Shown here one piece after another: positions 22,261 through 33,099 of a DNA stretch of 64,000 bases. The notes under the pieces are model-generated. The model was not told the origin of the DNA. It did no database searches and saw nothing but the letters and a program-made list of their open reading frames with translations. Each line of letters begins with the position of its first letter. The first letter of the stretch is position 1. This DNA is from Sarocladium kiliense (Eukaryota; Ascomycota; Sordariomycetes; Hypocreales; Sarocladiaceae): the NCBI GenBank assembly GCA_030734395.1, contig JAUZTG010000008.1:406229-470228 (forward strand), read 5' to 3'. The translations under genes were made by a program, and so were the position numbers.

Positions 22261-23695
22261 ATGGCCGCTGATCCGAAGTATACCGTCTTCATCCGCGTTC
22301 CGATCCCCCGCGGAGACTTTGTCGATCCCCCACCGGTGAGTCGTTTGTCACCGGGAGCTTTGAGCGCTTCGTTCGCTGATGGGTCTGGATAGGTTGATTG
22401 GGACTCTACGAAGGATGAAGCTCTTTGGAAGATTCTTTCTGGAGCTGCGCAGACGGAGATTGACTGTAAGTCCTACCCGACGTATCGTTCTCATAAGCTG
22501 AGCTGATCACCGGACACGACAGGGAACCGAGTGTACGTTCACGACCCACGACTTCATTACAAACAGCAGCTGACCCCCAAAACAGAGCCGAAGACTTCGA
22601 TGTCCATGTCGACTTCCTCCTCAAACAAGTTGCCTACCTCACCGAACGACACGCGTCCCAAGTCCGCGCGCAAGTTCGGAAAGCCACAGCTGCAGCGAAA
22701 GGTGGCTCCTCCGCTCCCTCTCCCACACCTCCCTCCGAACAGCCCCTGTCAGGTCACCAACGGACGGCATCTGCTTTATCGCGCAGGGACTCGCCTATGC
22801 CGCGAAGTGATGATGGAGGGAATACGACGCCGATGAATCGATCTGCGAGGCCGAATGTGTCGAGGAACACATCCGCAAATACATCCATGTTGAGGGATGC
22901 GGCGAGCTCGTCGTCGCCCAGGCCGGGGAAGGCCAGACCCGTGGAGCAGAGTTCGAGGAGGAGATTGTCGTCCTTACCGCTTGCTTCGCCCGTGGCCAGG
23001 TCGCCCGAGGGACAGGCCGAGCCGCTGCGGTCACCGTCGCCAGGCCCTGCAGATCCGAGCTCTTCGTCTTCTTCGGATGATGACTCTCTGCCTGCTCAGT
23101 CTAGGATCATCCGACGACCGCCGAAATTCCAGCAGAAAGAGCAGAAGGGCACGTACGACGAGGATGACGAGGACGATGAATCCGAACCAGCTTTCCAACC
23201 GTACAGAGCAGCTGCGGACCACTCTGCTGCGCAAGATCTGGCTTCGACTCTACGTGGGGATAGCAAGAGTGGTTCCCGAAAGGCCACGCGGAAAGATGCT
23301 ATCAATCACTCGCAGACGTCTGATTCGTCAGTTGGATCGGGGGCGCATGTTCAACGGCACGGGAAGGGAAGAGAGCAACGGCCTTCAGGGCCGCTGTCAC
23401 CAAGACGGACGGCTGAGCTCTCGGGAAAGAGTCCGAATGCGAAGTCTAGAGGTTACTCCCGAGAGGGAAGTGATGGCACGCCTAGCATGGGCAGCAGCTT
23501 TAGTGACCTCGATGGTGAGTCTTCTATACTTGATGTGCATCGATTCATGTGAATACTGACTTGTCTCCAGATGCATCCGTCACACAGTCAGCGCTGGAGG
23601 AAGCGCTAGCAAGTCATATGAACCGCGGGGGAGGCAGTCGATTCAGTATCAGCCAGGCATTCAGAAGTCGACATACGCCGAACCCGAACAAGTGA
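22261..23695 (+). CDS. atg29: Autophagy-related protein 29
   Basis: Five exons: 22261-22335, 22393-22465, 22523-22532 (only 10 nt), 22586-23514 and 23571-23695, 403 residues. The N-terminus strongly matches Atg29: YTVFIRVPIPRGDFVDPPP, then VDW..KDEALWKILS, IDWNRVAEDFDV, FLLKQVAYLTERHASQVRAQVRK. Atg29 works with Atg17 and Atg31 in the scaffold that recruits the autophagy machinery to the phagophore assembly site. The rest is a long, Ser/Arg/Pro-rich disordered tail with an acidic patch (DEDDEDDESE) and many potential phosphorylation sites, ending in a short helical ALEEALASHMNR segment. The 10-nt exon is needed to keep the conserved WNR(V/I)A sequence and the frame. Confidence 0.92.
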
Positions 23696-24098
23696 TCTGA
23701 GGAGAAGAAACTGGATGTGCTGATAATGTCAGGATATGATTCGATATGAAGGTGGACTTCTGTGGCATTGGATGGAGTTCTTTTGGTTTATGATAGATGT
23801 GAAACGATGATCGGATCATAATGTGAATCTACTCTATTTACTGAGCACTCCGCGGGGTTCTCACCTTGATTTGGCACGCTCGACGTGACGTCTCTCTGTT
23901 TGAGGATGAGGACCAAACAAGTTGATTCACTGCAGCAAGCTGATCAGCAGATGGCGGCCAGCTGCTTGAGACGCTTCTTCGCTGCCACTCCTCTTCTTCA
24001 CACAGGCCATCTGTAAGCGCTTCGCTCTCGAGCTTTTTTAAATCTCATCCTTCCAAGCCACACGTTCTCCCCCTGTGCCTCTGTCACCGATCACCAGG
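23696..24098. other. Intergenic, no gene seen
   Basis: Short spacer between two genes on the same strand, holding the Atg29 3' flank and the promoter and CT-rich leader of the Arb2-domain gene. Confidence 0.55.
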
Positions 24099-25611
24099 AT
24101 GTTCCGCCGTCATTGGTCTGGGCTACCAAGAGACCCCGTGTTTCCTTCCACCCTTGAAGGCCTTGGGTAAGAATTACGACCTCCTGCTTCTTCTTTCATC
24201 TCATCACATCGGAGTTCTGCGCCGTTGTCTCGAAATCTGACCTAAACATGGCTAGTTACTTCGTCAACGAAGATGACGAGATCCGATCGATCGAGAAGCC
24301 GGATTGCTACTTCAAGTACATGATCAACCGCAATGAACGCATTAACTACCGCCAGAGATTTCACTTCAACAGTCAGTCCCCATGCCAGTCCCTTAAAACC
24401 TGGATTTTGGGGAGGTATTTGAGAATGCCATGAAGCTGACTAGATGGTAGTGGCGCTGGAAGATGTCATCATCCAGCGCCTCGAGGACGAAGGCGTCGAG
24501 AAGCTCGCAATGCCTTTCGGTACACCTTTCGAGAAACCACACATTCCCATCTCCGCTTCTCCAGATCTCCCTTCTAAGGAGCGAATCATCCTCATTGTCA
24601 ATGACACCATGCAGTCTCTCGGCATGATCGCCGGTCGAGTTGCCAACGGCCCAGGTGGAGTCAACAAGGGAAGTGCCATCTCCCTGGTGAGAGCCATTCG
24701 GGAACATCTGCCCGAAGCAGGCATCATCCTGGCCAATCCTGGGGCTCTTCACTGGTGGCCTAAAGGCAAACGTGCCATCTCAGGTTTCCAAGCCGAAGCT
24801 GCTCCCTTATCGAGTATGGTGAGCTACGGGAAGAGGGTCAATGACTCTGTGAATCGGGTGCCTGGTCATGAGGATGATTGGAAGCACTTAACTAGGATCT
24901 TTGAGATGATTGAGGAGAAGGCAAATGCCGAGGTGAAAATCGATATCTATGGAATTGAGAAGGGCGCAGAGCTTGTTGAGAAGTTCCTGGATGATGAGAA
25001 GATCTGGGAGAGATGGGGCGGTAAGTTGGAGAGCATGGTGTTGTTTGGTACCCATCGTGATCTCGACTGGGTGCACAACGAGGCACTGAAAGCTTTTCTC
25101 GAGAAGGTATGTCCTACCACTGAGCATCCGACATATTAGAGATAGAACTAAATCCCTATCCCAGCGCTGCCGAGCCTACGCCCTATCCTCTGAACCACTC
25201 GACACTCCCATTTCTGGACCCCTCGGAAACCCCAACTTGTCCATCTCCCCTCTTGGCCTCCCAGTCTACTCCTCCTCCGAATCATGGTGCTCCGAACTCA
25301 TGGCCATCACCGCCCAAAACGCCGCTCTCACATACTTCGCTGAAGTAGCCCGCCATAACGACTTCACGAACCCAGAAGTGACTCCCCCGGTGAATGCGGA
25401 GGGACTTGGTGTTATTGGAGATGAAAGGGCGAAGAGCTCGTGGGATGAAGTGAGGGAGGAGGATAAGCCGGTTGTGGAGATTGTGGATGAAAGGGTTTTG
25501 AGCGAGCAGAGGATGTGGAATCGGTGGGAGGAGACGGGTGAGGCCATGGTGGATGATTGGGGGGTGAAGGAAGAGGGGGACGAGGTGCAGAGAGCTGCAC
25601 CGGCTGCGTGA
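24099..25611 (+). CDS. Arb2-domain protein
   Basis: Four exons: 24099-24166, 24256-24371, 24451-25106 and 25165-25611, 428 residues. The N-terminus MFRRHWSGLPRDPVFPSTLEGLGYFVNEDDEIRSI and the following KPDCYFKY, NRNERINYRQRF, GGVNKGSAISLVRAI and LDTPISGP..GNP blocks are those of fungal Arb2-domain proteins. In fission yeast Arb2 is part of the Argonaute siRNA chaperone complex; the same fold occurs at the C-terminus of Hda1-type histone deacetylases, so a silencing role is likely but not shown. The domain has an alpha/beta hydrolase-like layout. The last 60 residues are acidic and variable. The gene is convergent with the Mgr3-like gene 218 nt away. Confidence 0.85.
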
Positions 25612-25829
25612 TGAGTTCGAGTATGTGAAGAGGGCGGTGACGTTGAAGGTGGTATTTGGTGCAAGGGTTCGGGCATATTGCTTTCCGATGAAGGGGAGCA
25701 GCGATGATGAGAGAATGATGCAGGCGCGCTTATCATTACAACATTGATAGCCGGACAGGCCGTAGTGCTAATCTACACTCTTGAACATCAAGTGATTCGT
25801 CCAGTTGTTTATGCATCAGCTAAAGCCAA

Positions 25830-27521
25830 TTACACCTTGAACAGGGAGACAAGGTAGTTCTCCTTCGGCGGCGCCACATCATCCACCAGCTCCTTCGTTC
25901 TCCGGACACGCTCCGCAACAACCTTCTCTTCAGCCATCCACCTCCCTTCTCCCTCACCATTCCCTCCCCTCCAGAATGCGAAACCCCAAGATGACGAGTT
26001 TGCGCCGTTCGCCTCCTTCTCTTCCAGTTTCTGTTTCTCCTGCGCTGCCATTCTTGACACCATGGTCGTCCAGTTCTGAAGACCCATGGTCAGACATTCG
26101 CGGCAGGTTGTCCTCTCGGGCTGCTCTTTTTGAGCATCTGAGGGACCAATGGTGCGTAGCTGCGCTTCTGCTTCGTCGACACCATCGCGTGTCCATGCGA
26201 GGCCATCTTCACGTGAGGATGTGGCGAAGAGGATCTCGCCGATGTGGAGCTGGAGAGCGGCTTCCTGGCAGCGCTCTTCGGGGCTTCGCCAGGGCGCGTC
26301 GAAGCCGGATGGAGGTGGCGGTGGGTATGGTGGCGGAGCGAAGAAGTTAACGACTTGTTGATAGGTGGGTACCCGGCGTTGGGGGGCGTCACGGGAGAGT
26401 GCTGGTGGTGTTGATGGGAGAGAACGGCGGGCGTGGAGGACGGAGAGATAGGCTGTGAGGGCGTGGGAAAGGTTGCCGTTTCGGGCCCAGAGGTTAGCGA
26501 GCGCGGTCATGACATCGAGCATGTTGCTAGAAGGAGGGTCACCGTTTGACCTCCGGATAGGAGCCATCTGATCGACCCTAATCCATTCTTCAACGGTGGA
26601 GTCCTTAGAGTTTCCGTTGGCAAGGATCAGGCAGTGAGCAAGGCATTCTTGTGCTGTATCGACGCGTCCCATGTACTCCCAGTACGCCGCCTCCTCCAGC
26701 CGAGCATCGAGCTGTTGTTTAGGAGTCAAGCCTTTTGTTCTTGAGATCTTGAGGTAGTATTCTGAGGCACTGGGAAAGGCAATGATACAGTCTTCCTCAC
26801 GGGGCGCCGGCGGTGCGCCCTTTGGAACTGGTTTCGGTCGTGGATTTGAAGGCCCGATAACGTACTCAGGAGGAATATTCAGGCCTCTTGTCGTATCGAG
26901 GAGCCATCCTTCGGTGTGTTCTGCCGCTTTCGCCGTCGCCATCAGAGCATCGAAGTACCCTCGCCTCCACTCTTCACTCTTCGCTGAGATGTCACAAGGC
27001 ACGAGCTCCGGGTCGTCTAATTCGTAGCCTTCAATCTTCACCACTCCTTTGCCGTCCTTGCCTGGATCCTCAAGGCGGCGCAAGGCTTCTGCGCCGAGCT
27101 GGACCGCATCGCCCCATTTCTTCTGACCATTCTTCGGGTTCGACCGGTTATGGCAATCCCGTAGGATCTTTCTAGTCAAATAGCCCCATTCGTGCGGTGT
27201 TGGGTGCTCGCGCTCAGCGGTCTCCTCACCTATAGCAAAGACGATGAGGAGGACCGCGCCTGCGGCCACCCAGAGGACGACAGTGTACTTCAATCCATTC
27301 TTGAGCTCCCGGCGTAGCCAGCGCTTACGGTCGGATGTGAAGTTGCGGATTCGATGGCTGCCTACGGAGGTGGACGGTATACTGAGAAAGGGGAGGTTGG
27401 GGCGTGAGCTGGTGTTGGTGAGCTTTGCATGGTGGGTGAAGGTTCGAAGGAGTGTCGGGGAGTGGACGATTCGAGGTTGAGGAGGGAGCCAGAGGCGTCG
27501 CACGACTAGTCGTGGTCGCAT
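25830..27521 (-). CDS. Mgr3-like mitochondrial TPR protein
   Basis: Single exon, 563 residues. The first 75 residues are rich in Arg, Ser and Thr and nearly free of acids, like a mitochondrial targeting sequence. One membrane helix follows at about 80-98, then a helical region with TPR-like pairs (LDARLEEAAYWEYMGRVDTAQECLAHCL, DVMTALANLWARNGNLSHALTAYLSVL, CQEAALQLHIGEILFATSSREDGLAW). This order is that of yeast Mgr3, the adaptor that with Mgr1 delivers substrates to the i-AAA protease Yme1 in the inner membrane. The C-terminus is conserved-looking (PPKENYLVSLFKV). It shares a 310-bp divergent promoter with a predicted mitochondrial membrane enzyme. Topology is well supported; orthology to Mgr3 is inferred. 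Confidence 0.68.
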   Translation of the reverse strand: MRPRLVVRRLWLPPQPRIVHSPTLLRTFTHHAKLTNTSSRPNLPFLSIPSTSVGSHRIRNFTSDRKRWLRRELKNGLKYTVVLWVAAGAVLLIVFAIGEETAEREHPTPHEWGYLTRKILRDCHNRSNPKNGQKKWGDAVQLGAEALRRLEDPGKDGKGVVKIEGYELDDPELVPCDISAKSEEWRRGYFDALMATAKAAEHTEGWLLDTTRGLNIPPEYVIGPSNPRPKPVPKGAPPAPREEDCIIAFPSASEYYLKISRTKGLTPKQQLDARLEEAAYWEYMGRVDTAQECLAHCLILANGNSKDSTVEEWIRVDQMAPIRRSNGDPPSSNMLDVMTALANLWARNGNLSHALTAYLSVLHARRSLPSTPPALSRDAPQRRVPTYQQVVNFFAPPPYPPPPPSGFDAPWRSPEERCQEAALQLHIGEILFATSSREDGLAWTRDGVDEAEAQLRTIGPSDAQKEQPERTTCRECLTMGLQNWTTMVSRMAAQEKQKLEEKEANGANSSSWGFAFWRGGNGEGEGRWMAEEKVVAERVRRTKELVDDVAPPKENYLVSLFKV

Positions 27522-27831
27522 GGCTGCAGATGGGGTGTAGGGAAGTGCAGTCTGAGGCGTTGAACCGGTAAGTTCGCTTCCAATTGAGTTCCGTTAATGG
27601 TCGTCTTGCTCGTGGCTCAATGGTCCGTGTTGAGGTGAAGGTTGGAATAGAGAGGTCGAAATTAGCGTCGTGAGCTTCCAAGTTCCGCGTGGTGGTTCAC
27701 GACACAGCTTAGGCGAAAATTTGGATGACTAAGCTAACCTGGACCTCGAAACTCGACACTCAGGACATCCTACTGAATTTGCGACACCATAGAAGTAGCA
27801 GGAGGCCGCCTCGAGATGCAGAGGAGGGACA
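27522..27831. promoter_or_regulatory. Bidirectional promoter region
   Basis: Only 310 bp separate the divergent start codons of the Mgr3-like gene (27521, -) and the Tcd-like gene (27832, +). Both products are predicted mitochondrial membrane proteins, so shared regulation is plausible. No TATA box was seen. Confidence 0.6.
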
Positions 27832-29410
27832 ATGGCTTCAAATATACTTTCCTCCTTCAATAGTCCGAGGTTCCAGCTGTTTGCAACTGCAGCCGTCTCA
27901 GCTACGAGTGCTGTGGTCCTGCTTCTTGGGTATCAAGCTCTTGCTCGCGAAGAGAGGATACATGACCTCAAGGCTTCCGTGCCATCTCTTGATGAGCCGC
28001 ATGATGTCAAGAGAGTGAGTCACAGAGTCCGGCCGCTCACACACCGCATGAATCTGACCAGTCCGCTAGCTGAACAGCTTTGGGGCCTCATCTGCCACCC
28101 CTGAGGATAAGGAGCTTGCTCACAACCAGGCTCTCGCGCGTCGCGCGCAGGCAGGCGACTACGATGATGAACTCATTCTTGAGCAGCTAGCACGAAACCG
28201 CGTCTTTCTTACACCTGAGGGCCTTGATAAACTTCGTCAATCCGTTGTAATTGTTGTCGGCTGCGGCGGAGTAGGCTCTCATGCAGCTGCCGCACTCGCA
28301 AGGTCCGGCGCGTCCAAGATTCGTCTCATCGACTTCGACCAGGTTACTCTAAGCTCACTGAACAGGCATGCTGTTGCGACGCTTGCAGATGTGGGCATTT
28401 CTAAAGTCCGCTGCCTGGAAAGACGACTCAATGCTGTGGCACCTTGGGTAAAGTTCGACCTCCGACAGGAGAAGTTTGACGAGGATGTCGCTGCGGATAT
28501 GCTTGGACCTTGGAACGACAAAGAGGGCAGACAGCCGGACTACGTTATTGACGCCATTGACAATATCGACACAAAGGTTGCACTACTCAAGTACTGCCAC
28601 GATCACAAGCTTCCGGTCATATCTGCTACAGGCGCAGGCTGCAAGTCCGATCCGACACGTATTATCGTTGGGGACATCGCGAACAGCACGGACGACAGAC
28701 TTTCTCGCTCCACACGCCGCAAGCTCAAGCTCAAGGGCATCACGAACGGTATCCCCGTTGTCTACTCAACGGAAAAGACCGGAGAAGGAAAAGCTGAGCT
28801 TCTGCCTCTTCCGGAAGATGAGTTCCAGCGCGGTAAAGTTGGCGACCTCGGTGCCATGCCAAACTTCCGAGTCAGGATCCTGCCTGTGTTAGGAACGATG
28901 CCGGCTATCTTTGGTCTTACTGTTGCAAACCACGTGATCTTGAGCATCACGGGATATCCTCTTGACTATGTCCCAGCAAAGGGCAGAGAGAAGATGTATG
29001 AGGGACTTCTTGCCTACTTGCAAGGCTCGGAAGAAACCCTCGCCCGAGGTTACACCCCCGGCATCATCGGAGTCAAGACGCCCATTACAACCAGCGACGT
29101 CGCCTTCCTTGCCGAGGAAATCTACCGTGGCAGAAGTGCAATTACTGGGCTCTCCACACGCATCGTTTTAGTTCGGTGGGAAAAGCCGACCCATGATACG
29201 ATCAATAGAATTGGAGAGGGCGACGGTGCCCAAAAGTGCTCAAATATCAGGCTCGGGGATCTTGTGTGTATGACGAAAGAGGAGGCGAATCGGCATGAGA
29301 AGGAGGTGTTGAAGGGAAGCAAGAAGCTGGAAGACTTGTATGATAGCCACACACTGGAACGAGTTGCGGCGGCGCGAGAGGAGGCTGCAAAGTACGAAGG
29401 TTATCGATAG
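27832..29410 (+). CDS. tRNA threonylcarbamoyladenosine dehydratase (Tcd1/Tcd2, E1-like)
   Basis: Two exons, 27832-28014 and 28070-29410, 507 residues. An N-terminal membrane helix (about 18-38) is followed by an E1/ThiF-type domain: nucleotide-binding loop VVGCGGVGSHAA at about 123-134, then IRLIDFDQVTLSSLNRHAVAT, and VIDAIDNIDTKVALLKYC..LPVISATGAGCKSDPTRI. This is the TcdA/Tcd family, which uses ATP to cyclise t6A at position 37 of ANN-decoding tRNAs to ct6A; the yeast pair Tcd1/Tcd2 sits on the mitochondrial outer membrane, consistent with the helix here. The C-terminal half is fungal-specific. Bacterial TcdA lacks the membrane anchor. Which of Tcd1 or Tcd2 it corresponds to cannot be decided. 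Confidence 0.92.
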
Positions 29411-32400
29411 ACAACTGGGAGAATGGTTTATCAAGGCGAAGATAGACTGCACCGTATGCCGATTGTAGGAATTGCAGAACCACCCCCAACTAGTTCGCAG
29501 CATGGATCGTCCAGCGTTCCTCCGGTCATCCGCGTGACACGTCTTGTGCATACCGAGAAGCAGAGACTAAGAAAAGAATGCGCTCGGAAGTGCAGAAACA
29601 TCCACCACCGCACTTCGAACTGGTTCGCAGTGGTGACACCGTTTGCCTTCCCAGTACATTGGCATGCCCTCAGCCCTGCTGCCTGGCGAGGAAACTTATA
29701 AGCCGAATTCAGCCGACATGAGTTTGTTCGCCAGGGGAGAATTTCACAATTTTCAGCCGCACCATGGTTCTGCACTACGAGAAATAAGCGAATCAATATT
29801 GGCACTGAAAAGGCGGTGAGTTCTTGTTCTCGTAATAGGAACAACTTTGTTGGTAATGGCAAAGTGATCGTGCATGTCCAAAGGTTTCTGAGCGTATCTC
29901 CGAAACCGGGTTCAGATCTGTAAGCCAAGGGCGCGGGAGGCCGAGTGCCCGCCTTGAGCCGGAGCATTAGACCCAAAGGCGTATTAATGCTGCACGCCTT
30001 ACGTCTCCTGATTATGACGAGTCCTAGGTCTTACGCCCGAGTCAGGCTGAATCGACCCGACGCCGTAGATCCGGACCTGATCGTTGTCCTACCCTGGTGT
30101 CAACCCCCAATCTGACATTCTAGTCCTTTTGGTCAAGCCTTGTCAATCATAAGGTAAGCCCGGCTTTACAGAAACTCAGCTGGATAGGGCACATGCTGCA
30201 CATTCAGAGTAAGACACCCGCATCGTGTCGTCATTGGCCAGCCTCATCACCAACCTGGCTCCTCGGAGCCTCATGACTCCATCGACGACCGTGAAAGTTC
30301 TTTGGTGCCTTCTCATCAGCGGGCTTCAGCGACCGTCCAATCACGGCACGATGCACCGAGGCGCCTAGTGAAGCTGTCTACATGCCTGCAGATCAGATCC
30401 GCTGGTACACACGTACATTGCAGCTCGTCGTAGCCATGTGACACCAGGCTCGTGGGCCGCATTAGGCAATTAAGACAAACGTCTCGACCTTCACGCACAT
30501 GTTATCCCAGGCGTTGAGACCAAAGCGATTTGTCCCGACTAGCCAGGAACCAGTGTACGAACCCATTGCCTGGAGTCACTTCAAGGTTGTGGCTCTTGTG
30601 AAGCGTATAGCTTTCCCTCCCTGAGTGCTCACCATTCGTACAGCAACACATCCAATGTGCCTGAAAGAGATTCGTACACCTCAAAACTTAGTGATGAGCC
30701 AATTGGTAGCCCTTGGGGATTTGCGCTGGATTTGCGAAAGGAACAGATTTGACGAAGATGGCTTTCACCAGTGTCGAGGACCTCGATGAGCTGCATTGCT
30801 GGGATACATAACTCGATCTGAGTCGTGGCCTTGAGTCTCCTCAGATATGTCTATTCGACTGTTCAGTCTGCTAGTAGGGGCTTCGCCATTTCGTAGCTGC
30901 TGAAACTTCGGCAACGCCGAGTCCGAACTCAGCTGCAACACAGTCAGCCACTGGGGTTCACTTCTCAACGCGTCAGCAGAATCTGTTTGGGCACAAACCA
31001 GAAGTACATATGTTTCGATCAAGTGATGCTGGGTTGAGCTGAGGACCTTGTCCTCCCCGGAAACTGGTCAGGACGTTCCACAAATTTGAAGGCAATGATT
31101 GGAGTATCGCAACCGCCTGGACGCGCTTCGCCTCGTCTGCAGTCGGACTGAGCTCATCAGCTCCAAATCAGGACCCAAGAAAAAGAACAGTGAAAGGGGG
31201 AAGAGCTTCTCTGGTCAGATCAAGTTGACGGCCCAACAAAGGAGACTAGGTGCACTCAAAGAAGCTGCTGCCTTGGATATGACAGACAACGCTGCTGGTT
31301 TGACGCGCATCTCGTGGCTGGCATGTCACGGCTTGCGGTGACGTGACTTTGCAAGCTGTTAAAGGGGAGGCTCGTCGAAGCTAACAGTCCATTGGGCTCA
31401 GGTGCCTTACGAAGCAAGCTGCCCCCCAATTTCGTGTGAGGAGTAAGCGACCACGCCAGGTTGAGGAGGCCACCAATCCGACACGGACATGCTCCTGACA
31501 AGGCAACTGGCCATGACAGAAAGGCATCAAGGTATGGTGCTATAGACTGAGTCGAGGTTTCCTGGAGCGTCACGCGAGCATCCCAGGGAGATCTGGTATA
31601 CGGTCGTGTGCGCGCTCCATCGAATGTAGGGCTGGCAGGCTGAGCACGGGGAAGCAGGGCCTATTGGAGCGAGGGTTGGCCCAATCTAATACATGAAAGA
31701 CCAGGGTGAGTGCCTAACAGCATGAGGCTTAAAGTATAGGTGCGTTGTACACTAGGGTACACTCGTGGCGAAGGTTTAGTGGCAGAGAATAGAAAGTTCC
31801 CAACTGGAGCAGATATTGAAGCCACAGCGAAACAACTCATGTGAGAAATCATAAGGCGTACAGGCAGAAGAGGCGGCTAATGATGAGATAACCAGGGTTC
31901 GAGAAGAGGAGAGAAGGAGCAGGTGGTTTCGCGCCTCCCTGGAAGTTGACGCAATGAGGCCGGGAAGGAAGTCAGGAAGACGGCCCAGAATTCGGGAACA
32001 GGGCAGGGCTGAAGCAGGGATCACCAATTGCTGAGGCCATTCCATATGATGCTGCACATGCCAACGCGTGGACGGCGAGAATAGAAGAGAAGAGAAACGC
32101 TCATGCCTTGAAACCATGTGGCACAGCGAATCCGTTGCCTTGCAGCGGAAACAAGGCTGGAAGACTATGTGGTTCGCCGGCCCCGTGCTTGTTATGAGGA
32201 TATCGTGTATAAATACATGCGAGGACGCCGGCCAAGAGAGCCATGGTCCTCGCACCATCGACAGGGCTTGAGCAGACCCAGATCTTGCAAGCTGCCACAC
32301 CTCATGCGTGGACATGGCATGGTGTCTGAACAGGTTGCATATTAACACCGAAGCAGTGCGCAACACCTGCGTCAGAGAGTGTGATTGTCAAGCAGGGTGA

Positions 32401-33099
32401 GTGGCCCCCTCTCCTCGGTTGGATGCCTTCGCAGCCCAGAGCCTCAAGTAGTGCGCGCACCACCAACCATCACTGCCACTCCGCCTCCTCCCGTCCCTAA
32501 ATGAGCATCCGGTGCTCTCCGGCTTCATTCCTACAGCTCTTGAGCTTCTGGAAGGAGATTTCTGGCATGCTTGCGTGCCTACACTACCTCGAATAGTTCT
32601 CGAAGAGTTTCTTGAAGAGCCTTGTTGACAAATAGGTCCGTCACCAGAATTGGTGATAGCCAAGGTATGCACTGGGTATCACCGCTGCGCTCTCTTCCGT
32701 CAATTAACGCCGCCTCGTTACAGTCCCTTGCCACCTAGGCTACTGCACCGATCTGTGCTCATGCAACGATTACCTACACAATCGTCGCGTTGCCAGGTGT
32801 GTGCACCCTGTTGGCCTGGTTCTGGCCGACCGAGTCACCGAATGAGTGACAGACTGACAAGTTGGTTAGGCACCCGTTTCCCACCCCGCTGAGCGCGCAG
32901 TGGTTCGTCGTCTTGCAACAACACACAGAGCAGCGACGGTTCACCGACCGAGCCCACAGCGGCATACCGCTCCAGGTGTCCGCGAACACGAGCCGTCGAT
33001 CCCGACTTCGCTCACCCTAGACGTGCTGCACGACGTTGCCGCCACGCATCCTCTGTCGCGATCGCGCTCTAGGCCTCGCAGGCGCAAACGAGGCCTGCC
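29411..33099. other. 3.7 kb gene-poor region
   Basis: No ORF with domain features or sensible splicing was found on either strand. The ORFs are short, overlap on both strands and have mixed composition. No terminal repeats or transposase motifs were seen. The last few hundred bases are probably the leader of the Est1-type gene. A non-coding transcript cannot be excluded. Confidence 0.5.

Noticed and set aside
29411..33099. Transposon remnant or tRNA cluster in the gene-poor interval
   Set aside because: No transposase motifs, terminal repeats or B-box-like GGTTCGANTCC were found by eye here or elsewhere in the window.
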